Shown one piece after another: positions 1-15,000 of a stretch of DNA of 39,046 bases; position 1 is the stretch's first letter, and every line of letters begins with the position of its first letter. The stretch spans positions 1 through 39,046 of the IMG/VR virus record IMGVR_UViG_3300006166_000002; one strand, 5' to 3'. The position numbers were made by a program, and so were the translations under genes. The DNA comes from a virus. Below the pieces are notes generated by a model that was given only the letters and a program-made list of their open reading frames with translations, was not told the origin of the DNA and did no database searches.

Positions 1-2
1 TT

Positions 3-3000
3 AGAAAATTCAGTACACCAAAATTAGGTGGTATTTCAGTTGATACTGCATCTGGACAAATTGGTATGTTTGTTAATGGAGTTGAATTAACAAACTATAA
101 ATCTAGTGATTTAGTATATTATGGTCAAATTGATGAGATTGAAATTGCATCATCAGGTGATTCTAACTATGATGTAATTAATCCACCAGCATTACATATT
201 GAGGATGGTGTTGGAGCAGGAACTACTAATGTTGGAGTTGGTGCTACTGGTGTTTGTAATATTAATGGGTCTCTAAAGAGAATTGATGTACTTGAGACTG
301 GTTTTGACTATACAATAATACCAAAAGTAACTATTACTGGTGGAGAGGGTACAGGTGCTGAAGCTAAGTGTAATGTATCTAATATTACTCATAAAGTTAC
401 CTTTAATGCGGGGGCAGAGTATGTTGATGTAGATATTGTTAATAATACAATTGGTTTTTCTACATTCCATAAATTAAGACCTCAAGAGAAGGTTGTATAC
501 AAGTCTGACGATCAAACAGTATTGGGTGGATTGGTTAATCAGTCAATTTATTTTGCTAGTCTTGTTGATGAAAAATCAATTAAACTTCATAGTACTTTAG
601 ATGATGCTATTAGTGGAATTAACACTGTAGGATTAAGTACATATGGAAATGGTCTACAGACCATAGAAGCATTTGAAAAGAAAAAGGTAATATCTTCTAT
701 TGAAGTTGTTAATGCTGGTTATGACTATAGGAATAAAACTCTATATTTTAATCCATCTGAGGTAGATATATTTGACAATAAACTCAATATTAAGGGACAT
801 AACCTTAAGAATAGAGAAGTTGTACAATTTATTAATGAAGGTGGTGCATTCCCTGTTGGAGTTGCTTCAACTACCCAATATTATGTAAGTGTAATAGATC
901 CAAATAGTATTAGACTTTCTGAACGAATAATAGTTGGTGCTGGTGATAGTATTTCTGAAGATTATTATTATATTAACAATAGATATATCGATTTTCCTGA
1001 TATTGGAACAGGAATTCATAAGTTAGTATATACTCCAATTGAAGTAAAGATTGAAGGTCCAATTGGTGTTGGAACATTTGCTGGACAAGACTTTAGAGCA
1101 AAAATTAACCCCGTATTTACTGGAGATATTGAATCTATCTCATTAAGTGCTCATGGTAGCAATTATGGTGATAATGAAATCCTTAATTATAACAGACAAC
1201 CAGTAATTACTCTTATAAACGGTGAAAATGCACAAGTAAGTCCACTTGTATCATCTGAAGGTAAAATTATTGACATTATTATCAATAATCAAGGTTCTGG
1301 ATACAATTCACCACCAGTTATTTTAATTGAAGGTACTGGTAATGGTGCAATCTTAAATCCAATTATTGTTGAGGGTAAACTTACTGATGTAAAGATCATT
1401 AATAGTGGATTTGGTTATAAAAACACTAATACCTTCCTAACAGTTGAATCAACTGGTAGTGGTGCTAAATTTAATGCAAAAATTAAATCTTGGACTATTA
1501 ACTTAGTACAGAAGTTAATGTTGACAGGTGAAGTACCTCAAGATGATGGTGTATTGACACTTGCATTAGACTCTAGTAATGAAATTGAATATACCCATGC
1601 ATTTGCTCCTAGAGAACTTAGAAGAAAGGTTTTATCAACTTCAATTGACGTTGATGGAAGCACAATCTATAGAGCAGATATAGCAAATGAAACTAATACA
1701 AACAAATATCATTCACCTATCGTAGGATGGGCATTTGATGGATTCCCAATTTATGGACCTTATGGATATGCAGATCGTGAAGGTGGTTCTGTTAAGAGAA
1801 TCGAAACTAGTTACGAATTAAGAGTTGATGTATCTGGTATCAGACCACCAAGTTATGGATCTGGTATGTTTATTGAAGATTACAAATATGTTGGTAAAGG
1901 AGACTTGGATGAGTTCAATGGACGCTTCTGTAAGACTCCTGAATTCCCTAATGGTACATATGCATACTTTTTAACAATAGACGCTTCTGCAGAGGTTGCA
2001 GGACCATTTGCGGGTTATCTAAAACCAGTATTCCCATATGTTATTGGTCCTCAGTATAAAGGAGAACCTCAGACTTTTAACTTTAGTCAATTCTCTACTT
2101 TAAATTTTGTTGATCTTAATGATGGTAATTATACCCGTTATACCAGTCCATATGGTATTAGAGGTAAAAACTCTAGGTATAAAGGATTTATTCAACCTAA
2201 TGTATTCAGTGAAGGATTTACTGAAGTTGTAGCAGTCTCTCCAGGATCAGTTGATACACTCAATATTATTGCACCAGGTGATAAGTATAATATTTCTGAT
2301 AATATCTTCTTTAATAATGAAGGTACGGAAGGTGGTGGTGCATATGCACGTATATCACAAATATCAGGGCCAACAGTAACTAATATTACATATAATACTA
2401 AAAAATTAAGTAATATTCAATTTAGTCCAACTTTAGGTAAAGGTAAATTTGTTGGGTTTGGAACAACTTCTCATACCTTTAATTCTGGTGATTTAATAGA
2501 TTTGCAGAATTTAAATCTACTATCTACAGAATTATCGCAAACTTATACTATTGGTATTACTACTAATACACTTGTTTTAAGGGGTAATGTTGGTACTGCT
2601 AATTCCACAGGTATTACAACATACTTTAATGTAGATGGTGATTTAACTTTCCCAACTACTGTTGTAAATGACTTCTATAGTATTAATTCTGAGATTATTC
2701 AAATACTGAATATTGATAGTGTTAATAAGAGAATTAGGGTACAAAGAGATATTGCGGGTGTTGCAACAGCATTTGCTCATCAGAGTGGTGATATATTAAC
2801 TGAAAATCCAAGCAGATTTTCTATTAATACTGGATTCCAAACTACAACCCAATATCAATTAGATAGAACTCTTTATTTTGAACCTGAAGAGGTAACTGGA
2901 CTTATAAGTGAAAACTTAGTTCTTTATTCAGATCCTGTATCTGCAACTCTTACTGGAAGTACTTGGGCCGCTGCAACTGCTGGTAATGGAATAGGAACAG

Positions 3001-6000
3001 TAACATACTATCATTCTAAGACTCCAGATGGTAATATTTCTGCTGCTAAGGTTGGAATTGCTACAACAACATCTGCTACTGATACCGTAGTATTGCAAAA
3101 TGGTACATTTACACTTTCAGGTAATGTTCATACATTCTCTGCATTCTTAAAGGGTGATCAAGGTGGAGAAGAAGTTTGGATGATTTTGCAGGATACTGCG
3201 GTCAATGTTTACTATCATCAAAAAGTAACTCTTACTACACAATGGCAAAGATTTAAACTTACTACTCTTACTAATGCTAACCCTCATAGGGTACAGTTTG
3301 GTGCTAATGGTGTTGCTGTAGGGTCAGGAACTACTATTAGAGCAACTTTAAATGCTAGACCTACATTCTATGTTGCAGGTGTACAGGTAGAGAAAAGTGA
3401 GTTTATGACTCCCTATGCTTCAACCTATGACACTCAAGTTTTGTCTAGTGCTAAAACCGTAGGTAAAACTTTCTTACAAAATCCAGGTGCGGGTATTGAT
3501 AAGATTAGTCCAATAAAAGATGCCTTTTATATTCCTGGACATGGATTAAGAACTGGTGAGAAGATTATCTATCATGTTGGTGCTGGAAGTAGTGGTCCAA
3601 ATGTAAGTGTTGGATCAACTAGTTACTGGTTAACTGATAATACAACGTTATATGCAGCTGTTCATGATGAGAACTTTATTGGCATCTCAACCAATCAAAT
3701 TGGTATAGGTACTACAGGTACTTTTGTAGGTGTTGGAACTACTGCATCTATAGGTCTGTTAACTATTGAATCTCCAGGAAGTGGAAGAGTACATAGTTTT
3801 AAGACTTTTTATAAGAATATCATTACTGCAGATATTCTTAAGAAAACTGCTACTGTTAGTACTGGTAGTTCTCATTATCTAAGTGATGGTGATTATATAG
3901 ATTTAAAGGTTACTGCTGGAATACAAACAACTGTTACTATTAAGTATGATGATGGTAATAGAAGAATGTTGGTTAATCCAAGAGGATTCCTTGAAGCTGA
4001 TGTTGACGAAGAAAATAATAGGTTTACTATTGTAAATCATGGATGGAAGACGGGTGATAAGATTCTTCATAACTCATCTACTCCTACTGGAGGAATTAAT
4101 AACTCACAATTGTATTATGTCATTGTTATTGATGAAGATACAGTTAAGTTGTCTAACAATTATTATAACCAGATAACTTCTGAGGAAGGGGTTCAGATTG
4201 TTGGTATAACTTCAGCATCTTTTGGTACATTTAGTCCAATTAATCCAGAAATTGAAGCATACCGAAATAATACTATTGTCTTTGACTTATCAGATTCTTC
4301 ACTATCAAATAGCGGAACACCTGCTTTTGATTTTAATATTTTTAGAGATTCTGCATTTAGTGATTTATATTTTACGTCTGAAGCAAATGCTGGTATATCA
4401 ACTATTGTTTTAGACTTCCATGTACAAAAGAGTGGAGTAATTGGTCAACAGAATGCAAATTTAACACTAATTATTGATAAGAGTACGCCAAATAATCTAT
4501 ATTATAATTTAGATCCAATTCTTAGTTCTGGTGCTGCTGCATCTAAGACTGAGATGCTTAGTGATACCTTCCAGATTAGTAACCCAAACAGATTATCTAT
4601 AGTTAATAGTAGATATGATGCAAAGACAACTGTTAGTGGTTTAACTACTAATACCTTCAATTATACTTTATATGATACTCCAGAGAAACCCTCTTACAGT
4701 ACAGGTGAAGCAATTGTTCTCTATCAGACAACATCTACTAGTGCTACTGGACCTGTTGGTACGGTTGCATTAGATTCTAATGGTACTGGATATAAGAGTC
4801 TTCCATATGTCTCTAAAGTTGTTAGTGCTGCAGGAACAGGAGCACTATTCCTTCCAAGAAGTACAAGTATTGGTAAACTTAATGAAGTAGTATTAACTGA
4901 TATTGGATTTGATTACCCTGCAGATAATACTTTAAGACCTGCTGCATCACTTCCAGCAACATATAAGATTGAACCACTATCTAAGTTTAAAAATGTTAAA
5001 CTTAAAGATCCTGGCGTTAATTACTTCTTAACACCTGATATAGTTGTTGTTGACGGATTTACTGGTCGTGTTAACACTGAAGCATTCTTAAGATATGATG
5101 TTGGTGATACTGAAATAGAAATTGTTAGAAATACAACTGGTTTGTATAATGTTACTCCAGTTTTGATGCCAACCAACAATCCAAATGGTACAAGGATTGA
5201 TAGTATTACTTTTGATAATAATAATGATGTTACTGTTGCATTTGCTGTAACATTCTCATCTGCAGAGGCTTATCCATATAAAGTTGGTGGTAGAGTATTA
5301 GTTGAGAATACTAATACCCTTAATGGAGTTGGTAGAGGATATAACTCTGCTGCATATGAATATAAATTATTCACTATTACAGAAGCAGACGCTAATATTG
5401 GTGGAGACTTCCCAACAATTAAGTATAGTTTAAATGGTTTATTAAATCCTGGTGAACAACCTGGTGATTTTGATAGTTTTGAATCATTTGGAACAGTAAC
5501 TCCTGAATCATACTTCCCCACATTTGAAATATTCCTTGAGAAGGATTCATTTGCTAAAGGTGAGTTTATTACCAATCAAATTGATAATAGTGGTGTAGTT
5601 CAGGAATATGATAATAGAAATGAGTTCCTTAAGGTAAGATCTCAAGATCAATTTAATAAGGGTGATGTTATTATTGGTCAATCTACTCAAAACCAAGGAT
5701 TAATATCTTCTGTTGATGGAGTTAAAGGTACATATTCAATCAACTCTAATAGTGTTACTAAGAAGGGATTCTTAAAAGACACTGGTAAGTTGAATAGATT
5801 CTTCCAAAGAATGCATGATAATGACTATTATCAGTACTTCTCATATGCAGTAAGATCTCCTATATCTTTTGAAAAATGGAATGCTTATGTAAGTAATCTT
5901 AACCATACTACTGGATATAAGAAGTTTGGTGAGTTACTAGCAGATTCATATGATCCATCTATTGTTGGAATGGGTACAGGACAAGATTTAAATGCATTTA

Positions 6001-9000
6001 TTGCAGTATCTGACCTAACAAGTGTTGTTGACCTTAACATGATTAAGGATTTTGATACTGCAAGGGAAAAGGCAATTACTGTAAACAGTAAATTGGTATC
6101 TAATGAGATTCTTTTTGGTTTACCATTCTTAGCAAAGTATCAAGAATTTATCGGTAATAGGGTTCTTCCTATTGATGATTTTAGTGTTGATTTTAATAGT
6201 ACTAAGAGAGACTTTGGTTTATTCTGTGCTGGTGATCCAATTTTTGAGCAGAGATTTGATGGTAGTGATGATGCTATTGTAGATGTTAACGAACAGTCAA
6301 TTAATCTTCAAAACCATTACTTTGTATCTGGTGAACAAATTGAATATATTCCACCTGGAAATGACTTTGCTAATGCACTTGTAATTGATTCAACAGACTT
6401 TGGTCCAGGAATTGGAACCACTACAAAACTTCCAGGATCATTCCATGTAATTAAACTTGATAATCAGAAGATACAGGTTGCAATATCTGCTACTGATTCA
6501 CTTAGGTTTAATCCTGTATATGTTGGTATCAATAGTGTTGGTATTGGAACCACACACATCTTTAGAGGAAAAGATCCAAATAATAGATTACTTTTAACTG
6601 TTAATGGTACTATTCAATCACCTGTAGTATCTACTGCTAATACTTTTGCTGTTGGTTCATCTGCTGTTGGTGTTGGAACTACGGTATTTGGTATAACTGG
6701 TATTTCATCAATCTTTAGTGGTGATTTAGTTAAAGTTAACCAAGAAACCATGTTGGTTGCTGGTGTTGATAAAACTAATAACTTACTGACTGTAAGAAGA
6801 GCATGGATGGGTTCTACTGCAGCATCTCATGCTGGATTATCGACAGTTACTAAATTAGTCGGTAATTATAATATTGTAGAGAATGATATTCACTTCTCTG
6901 AGGCAATGTGGGGTAATCAACCTGTTGGATATGGTACAACTGCTCCAAGTAGTAATGAGATTGATTATACTGGACTTACAACTAGTAGCAGATTTAGTGG
7001 AAGAGTATTCTTAAGATCTGCAATTAATGAAGCATTTACAACTAGTTTTGTTAAGGCATATGATAATAACTTCGTCTTTGATGATCTATCAAGTAAATTT
7101 AATGGAATAACAACTTCCTTTATATTGCAACATAAAGGTGATGATATTGATACTATTACTGCAGGTAATGCAATTGTTCTTATAAATGACATCTTCCAAG
7201 GTCCACAGAGACTTGGTAATGAAGTAACTACTATATCAGGTGACTATAAGATTGAACAGCATAATGGCAATACACAGACTCTTCTAGGGTTCAATGGTAA
7301 GGTATCTGATTATAGTTCTAATAAAGATATCAATGTTAATGATATCCCAAGAGGTGGAATTATTGTTAGTGTTGGATCAACAGACGGATATGGATTCCAA
7401 CCATTAGTTGCTGCAGGTGGTACTGCTGTTGTATCAAGTGCTGGTACTATTACCGCAGTTGCTATTGGTCTGACTGGATCTGGATATAGATCTGGATTAC
7501 AAACAGTTGGGGTTGCAGTTCAAACTAAGAGTTTAGGAATAGCAAGTATTACTTACGTTGGTAATGCAATTGTAACTGATGGACATGTTACTGATGTAAT
7601 TGTTGATAAGGTTGCAAGGTTCTATAAACCAAGAAATATCATTAATGTTGGTTATAGTTCAATTACTGGTATTACAACTGTACAAACAACCCAAAAGCAT
7701 GGATTAGATCTTGGTGATGAGGTTACTATTGTTGGTGCAGCATTTACTTGTGATTACTATCAACCTGTTGATCTTACTAATGCAGTATACAATAATACCA
7801 CTGGTATTATGACTGTATCTGTTGCAACGACTTCTATAGCAGTCAGCAACTTTGTTTATACAAATACTACTGGTATTGGAACTATTACTACCGCAACTCC
7901 TCATGGACTTGTGAAGCAAACTGCTGTTGGTAGGACATTTGCACTATCAGGTATTGGAATGACTTGTGTTGGTTATGGTCAAACATTTGCAATACATAGT
8001 GCTCAATATGATCAAACAACAGGTCTTGCTACCTTCTTTACTGCAGGTAATCATGGTTTAACTGCCACTGAAGATGTTAAACTAAGAGAATTAAACTTTA
8101 CATGTCCTGTTGGTGGTGCTGAAGGATATGGTCAACAGTTTGGTATTAATGGATTTGCATATGATAATTTAACTGGTTTATGTACAGTAACTACTGCAAC
8201 ATCTATTAGTGGTGTTATCGGTGTTGGTAGTGAAGTTAGATTGGATAATATTGGTCTTAACTGTGCTTATGGTAACTCATTATATCCAGATGGTAGTCAA
8301 GGATATACATTTAATGTACTTACTGTTCCAACATCAAATCAATTTACATTTAATGCTGGTGTTTCAACTCTTCCACATACTTATGTTTCTGGTGGTACAG
8401 TTAATGCTGGTATTACTACATCTGTCTTCCCAGATGGATCACAAGGATATTCCTTCAAAACAATTGGTGTAGCAGCAACATCCTTTACTGCTAATGTTGG
8501 TATATCAAGTATAAGACACACTTGGAATAATGGTGGTGTTGTACAAGTTGGTATTACAACCGATATCTTCCCAGGAGATGCTCAGAACTCTCCAACTGGT
8601 GATACCTTTGAACTTATATCTGCACCAGATGCAAATACCTTGGTCTTTAATGCAGGAATATCTACTATTCCATCAAGTTATGTAAGTGGTGGTGAAGTAG
8701 TTCTTGGTCATAAACTTAAAGTTGGTACTGATATAGCATTAACTGGATTGGGAATGACTTGTGGAATGAGTACTGAAGTTCATACCTATCCTAGAAATAG
8801 AGACACTATTACAGACACTTCAGTTGATATTATTGCTGATGGAACACTGCATACAGTAAGTAATGCAGCATATATCCCAACAACAGGTATTTTAACTCTT
8901 ACTATTAATGCTCATGGATTCCATGTTGGTGATAAGGTTAAACTTGCTGAAAACTCATTAACGTTTACATGTGCTAAAGATAATCATGCTTCAACACACT

Positions 9001-12000
9001 CTTATCCTAGAAAGAATGACCCAATTTATGGTCAGTGGGTAGGAATTGCTAATACAACTGTTAATACCCTTAAGATACAGGTACTAGAAACTGTTCCATC
9101 TACTAATGTAGATGCACATACATTTGTATCCGCAACTAATCAGGGTCTTACTCATAATAACGGAACAATTACTCTAGATGTTGGTCCTTCTGGTCCTAAG
9201 CATCAGTTTACTCATACATTTGACGGTACAGACACATTTACACCTACTGCAGCGGCATATAACCCCTCTACAGGTTATATGACGCTTACCATTGCTAATC
9301 ATCCATTCAGAAATGGTGATTTTGTTGGAATTGCTCAAAGTGCATTAACCTTTACTTGTACTGCTGGTAGTGGTAATCATGCTTACCCAAGAGCAACTGA
9401 TCCAATCTATGATAAGTGGATTGCAGCATCTAATATCACTACAGATACTTTTGATGTTCAAGTCTTAGATACTATTCCATCTACAAACGTTGGTGTTCAT
9501 ACTTTTGTATCTGCTACAACTGGTGGAATTAGTAGATCTGTTGTTCATACTGGTGGTACTTATAATCATCTATTTGTAAGTGCTGAAGGTGATTCAATTA
9601 GTGTTGGTGGAACAAATACTAAGTACACTCCAACTTATGTACAGTACTCTAGTGGTAATGGTCTTTTAGTATTAACAGTTCCAGGACACAACTTATCTGG
9701 TGCAGCAACTACTACTGCAACAGGTGCAACATATGATGGTAATGTTGGTATTCTTACTTGCACAGTCTCTGGTGGACATAATATAACCAGTGGACAATGG
9801 ATTAAATTTGCTGACGAATCATTAACCTTTAAGTGTGCTTTGGATAGTTATGGTTCAGAACACAAATATCCAAGACCACATGATCCAGCAGGAACTAATT
9901 GGTTACAAGCAAATGTAACTTCATCAACAACTTTTGAAGTTCAAGTATTAGAATCTGTTCCTTCTACAAATACTTCAATTCATACATTCTTTGCTGCTAC
10001 TGCAAATGGTATTCAGATAGCACAAAGTACGATTGGAATTGCAACAGAATCTATCAAGATGTCTTGTGATATGGACAATCATGGTAGTGTTCATGCATAT
10101 CCACGTAGAACTGATCCAATTTATAGAAAAACTATTGGTGTTGCATTAACATCTACTGATTTGATTATGGTTGATGTTGGTATATCAACTACAATTCCTT
10201 ACGGAGTATCTACTGCAACTTATGATGCTGCAACAGGTAATTTGGTATTAGGTATAGGTACACATAGTCTCAGTAAAGGAACTAGTGTTAAAATTGCTAC
10301 TGGATCTTTAGTATTCACATGTTCTCAAGATAGTAATGCTACTAAGCATCGTTATCCAAGAGCTGGTGATCCAATCTATTCAGGAACTAAGGTATCAAGA
10401 ATTAATTCTAATACAGAGTTTGAAATCAATGTTGGTGTTGCTAATGTTCCAACATATTATAAGTCTGGTGGATACCTTGAAGAGATTATTCTTGCACCTA
10501 GAGCAGTTAATAGCATGCCATCTAGTCAGGATGTTGCATTTGATGGAACTGCAGTAACTAATATTCTTGATGAGTATACCTTTGAATGTGATTCTGGTAG
10601 TTCTCCTTATCTCCATTCTTATAAGAGAGCAGGTGAAGTTACACAATCAATCGATGTTAGATTTGATTCTCCTCTTGGTTATGAGGATGTTCCACTAATT
10701 TACTCTGATGATAATACAATAACTGGACTAGGAACTGGTGCATCTGTTGATATTGAAGTCAGTAATGTAACTGGTGTTGCTAATTTTGAAGTTAATAGAT
10801 TTGGATATGCATATGGTTCAGGTGACATCTTAACTGTTGCTATTGGTGGTACGGTTGGTATTCCAACATTTGCTACTAATACAACAAACTCAGTTAACCC
10901 AGTAGTCTCTGGTGGTCGTTATCCACATACATTTGTTGGTGCTGCAAATAGTGCTGTTATAAGTGGTGGTGCATATGATCATACATTCGTAACTGCAACT
11001 TCTAACGCTGTTAAAGTAACAGGTGCTGCTGCATTTACTCCAACTGATGCAACTTATAATGCAAATACTGGTGATATGGTTCTAACCATTGCAGGTCACC
11101 CATATACAACTAGTCAAACAGTTGGTATTGATACTGGTGGAATTGTATTCAACTGTATGATGGATGGTCAAGCAACTCAACATGCTTATCCAAGATCTGG
11201 TGATCCTATTCTTGGTTATGGTGTAACTGCAATTACTGCAAAAGATACTAATACAATTACTATCAATGTTGGTACATCTGCTACTGTTGGTCATAGTGTT
11301 GATAACGCTACGTATACTCCTGAAACTGGTGAAATGGTACTTACGATCCCTAATCATGGATTGAAGGGTTCTGAGGACTATACAGTGACTCATGCATTGT
11401 ATAATGCTGGTACTGGTGGTATGACATTAACATTATCAGGCATTACAACATTAAATGCACTCCAGACTGGTGACAGAGTTAGATTTAATGATAATTCTAT
11501 AAGCTTTACATGTGCAATGGATGGTAATTCAACTACCCATTCTTATCCAAGAGCAACTGATCCTAGCAGCAATAAGTGGTTACCTGTTGTTGGTGTAGTA
11601 ACAAGTAATATTGAGGTTATGGTTGGTGCATCTGGCACTGTTTACTATACACCTGTTGGTGCTGAATATAATTCAACCACTGGATATATGACTCTTGCAA
11701 TTGGAGAGCATGATCTTATAGGACCAAGTAATTACACAGTAACTAATGCCATATATGATCCAATGGCAGGTATAATGACATGTACCGTTCCTTCTCATGG
11801 ATTCTCTAACGGTGATAGAGTTAAGTTTGAAGATGGATCAATATCATTCAGTTGTAACTTTGGTAGTGGTGGTACTAAGTCTTATCCTCGTTCTGTAGGT
11901 ACTGGTTCAACTATTACTGACCCAATTAGTGGTAAATTTATTGTTATCTCTGGTGTTACTGATGATACCTTCAATGTTGGAGTTGGAACTGCTACTTTAG

Positions 12001-15000
12001 GTATAAACAATCCTCATACCTTCGTCTCTGCCTATACAAATGGTCTACAGAAGGCAGGAGAACCAGTATTGATTGCGCCTAATAGTATTAACTTCCAGTG
12101 CTCTCAGGACAACTACGCAACTACTCACCAATATCCTCGTGCAGGAACTGATCCTATTGCTGGAGTTGGTACACCTATTACTGGTATAGGCAACACGACA
12201 ATTACACTCTTTGTTGGTATTGGAACTGATTCTGATCATAGATTTGTTGCTGGACTTAGCAGTGCAACTAATGCAGTTAGAACAGGTGGTAATTATACAC
12301 ATGCATTTGTCTCTGCAGATTCAAATGGTCTTAAGAAGGCAGGGGAATCTATTAGATTAAGTGATAATGGACTTACATTTAAGTGTGAAATGGATGACTA
12401 TTCAAGTGAGCACAGTTATCCTCGTGCTACTAAGAATGTACATAAGTTTATAAGAGCACTTGATGATTCTATTGTTCCTAACACTGGCAATGCTCTTAAA
12501 CCTACAGGAGCATCTTATAATGGTGTTGATGGAAATCTTGTATTAGACTTTAATTACAATTATGGTCATAAATTTGTAGCAGGATCTAGTAATTTAGATG
12601 ATGCTGTTACAGTTGGTGTTTGGACTGGTGGAGATAAGTTAACTCCTAGAGATGCTCAATATAATCCAGTTAGTGGAGATTTAGTATTAAACTTCAATAA
12701 CAATTATGCACATACATTTGATGCGGCATCAAGTACTTTAACTAATGCTGTTACAGTTGGTGTTTGGACAGGTGGTACTAAACTAAGTCCTAACTTTGCA
12801 ACATACGAACCTTCTACTGGTGAATTAGAATTAACATTCGTCGCAGATCACAACCTTACAACATCAAATACCCTTGGTATTGCTACAAACTCACTAGCAT
12901 TTAAGTGTGCTAGAGATGACTATGCTTCAAGTAAGACCTATCCACGTACAACAGATCCAATACACAACTTATCAACAGTTGCTATTGCATCAACAACTAC
13001 AAAAACATTAAAAGTTCTTGTTGGTAAGTCTAATCATAATCTTACAACATCAAATACAATTGGTATCTCTACTGGATCTCTAGCATTTACATGTTCTAGA
13101 GATAATTATGGTAGTGTTCAATCTTATCCTCGTGCAAAAGATCCTATTCATGGATTAAGTAATGTAGCAATTGCAGCAACAACTTTAGATACCATTACAG
13201 TTAATGTTGGAACTTCTTATCATAAATTGGTTGCAGGTTCTAATACAGTTGGTATTATCACCGAATCAATGACATTTACTTGTGATTTGGATGATCATCG
13301 TACCGAACATTCTTATCCACGTACATCTGATCCTGCAAATAATGCAACTATAGGTATTGCAGGAACGACTCCAACTAGTATTACAATTAATGTTGGTAAG
13401 TCTGGTATTAGTACTTCTGATCCTTATCACAATAACGCTGTATCGGTTGGATCAACAACTGCTAATACAATTAGTGTTAATATTGGTAAAGCACCTTCTG
13501 AGCGCAGATTCAAGGTTATTGACGCTGATTATAATGGACTTACTGGATGGATGACTTTAACTGTAGGACAGCATAATTTACATACAGGAGAAAGAGTTAG
13601 ACTTGCAAATGAATCTTTACTCTTTACTTGTTCTAGTGATGATTATGGTTCTATAAACGCATATCCAAGAACAACTGATCCAATTTATGGTGGTGTTGGT
13701 ATTGCTTCTACAACTCCAACAACAATTAAGATGAATGTTGGTATGGCTCCTGTTGGTAAGAGATATGTTCATGAGTTTGTTGGAGTTGGATCTTATAGAG
13801 AATTCCAATTAACTGTTGATGAAACTTACGCATCCAAATTCTCTGGATGGAATGTTGGTGATTTCTTAGTTCTTGATGAAATTACTTCTTACTTTAATGG
13901 AACTAGAAGACTATTCCCATTATCAGTTAATGGTGACAGAATATCATTCTTTGCAAGAGCAAATGCTGGTATTAATCTACAATCTAACCTATTGGTATTT
14001 GTTAATGATATATTACAGACCCCTGGAGAAGGTTATACCTTTACTGGAGGTAGTACTCTTAGATTCTCAGAAGCACCTAAGGGTGGTGTAACTGGATTTA
14101 CTACACTTGGTGATAAGTGTAAACTATTAATGTACACTGGCACACAGACCATTGATGTTAGAGAAGTTGATGTTTTACCTACACTTAAAGTTGGTGATGA
14201 TGTTCAACTTTATAGTGATGTTGATGTTACATTTAATCAAGATGAACGTCTTGTTATGGATGTTAAGTCAGCAGATACTATTACAACCAATAACTATGCA
14301 GGACAAGGTGTTACAGCAGATGAACTATTAGCAAGACCAATTTCTTGGTCTAAGCAAGATGTTGATAAGATTATTGATACTAATGAGGTTGGTAAAGATA
14401 GAGTTTATTATGAACCAGTAATTAACCCACAAACAAATATTCTTGAGACTGTTGGTGTTAATTCTAGTTCTGTATTTGTATACTCTTTGAGATCTATATT
14501 TGATGATCCTAAGGAAGCAATGTTAGTTGCAGATAAGGAGAAGATGCAACTTATTACTCAAGAAGAATTGGTATATGCAACTGCAACTTCTACAATAGAC
14601 ATTAATACTGGTTCTGTTAATTCTATCAGTGTTACAAATCCTGGTTTTGGATATACTGCTGCTCCATTAGTTACAGTTCAAAAACCATTCGATGTTGTTG
14701 GAGTTGCAACTGCTGCTATTGCTACTGCAACTATTGGTGCAGGTGGAACTGTTACTGGAGTTTCTATTGGTATGGGTGGAACTGGTTACATATATGGACC
14801 ATTAACATCTCTCACTGTTGCTCAAAATGGTATTGGATTCCCATTCTTAGATAGTGGAACTAATGTAATGTTGGGTGCTAAATTAAATACTGTAACTGGA
14901 TCTGGTAGAGGTGCTACATGTAATCTTGATATTAGTACTTTAAACTATGAAGTATCTTCTGTAGCAGTTGTTGAAGGTGGTACTGGTTATCAACCAGGTG

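Noticed and set aside
11082-12302. Several Cys/Ser-rich minus-strand frames of 80-100 codons inside the giant gene
   Set aside because: They mirror the repeated + strand codons, have low-complexity Ser/Asn/Cys composition and no start signals.
8748-13679. CRISPR-like or non-coding repeat array
   Set aside because: The units are coding, of unequal length, diverged at DNA level and in frame throughout. There are no short identical repeats with regular spacers.
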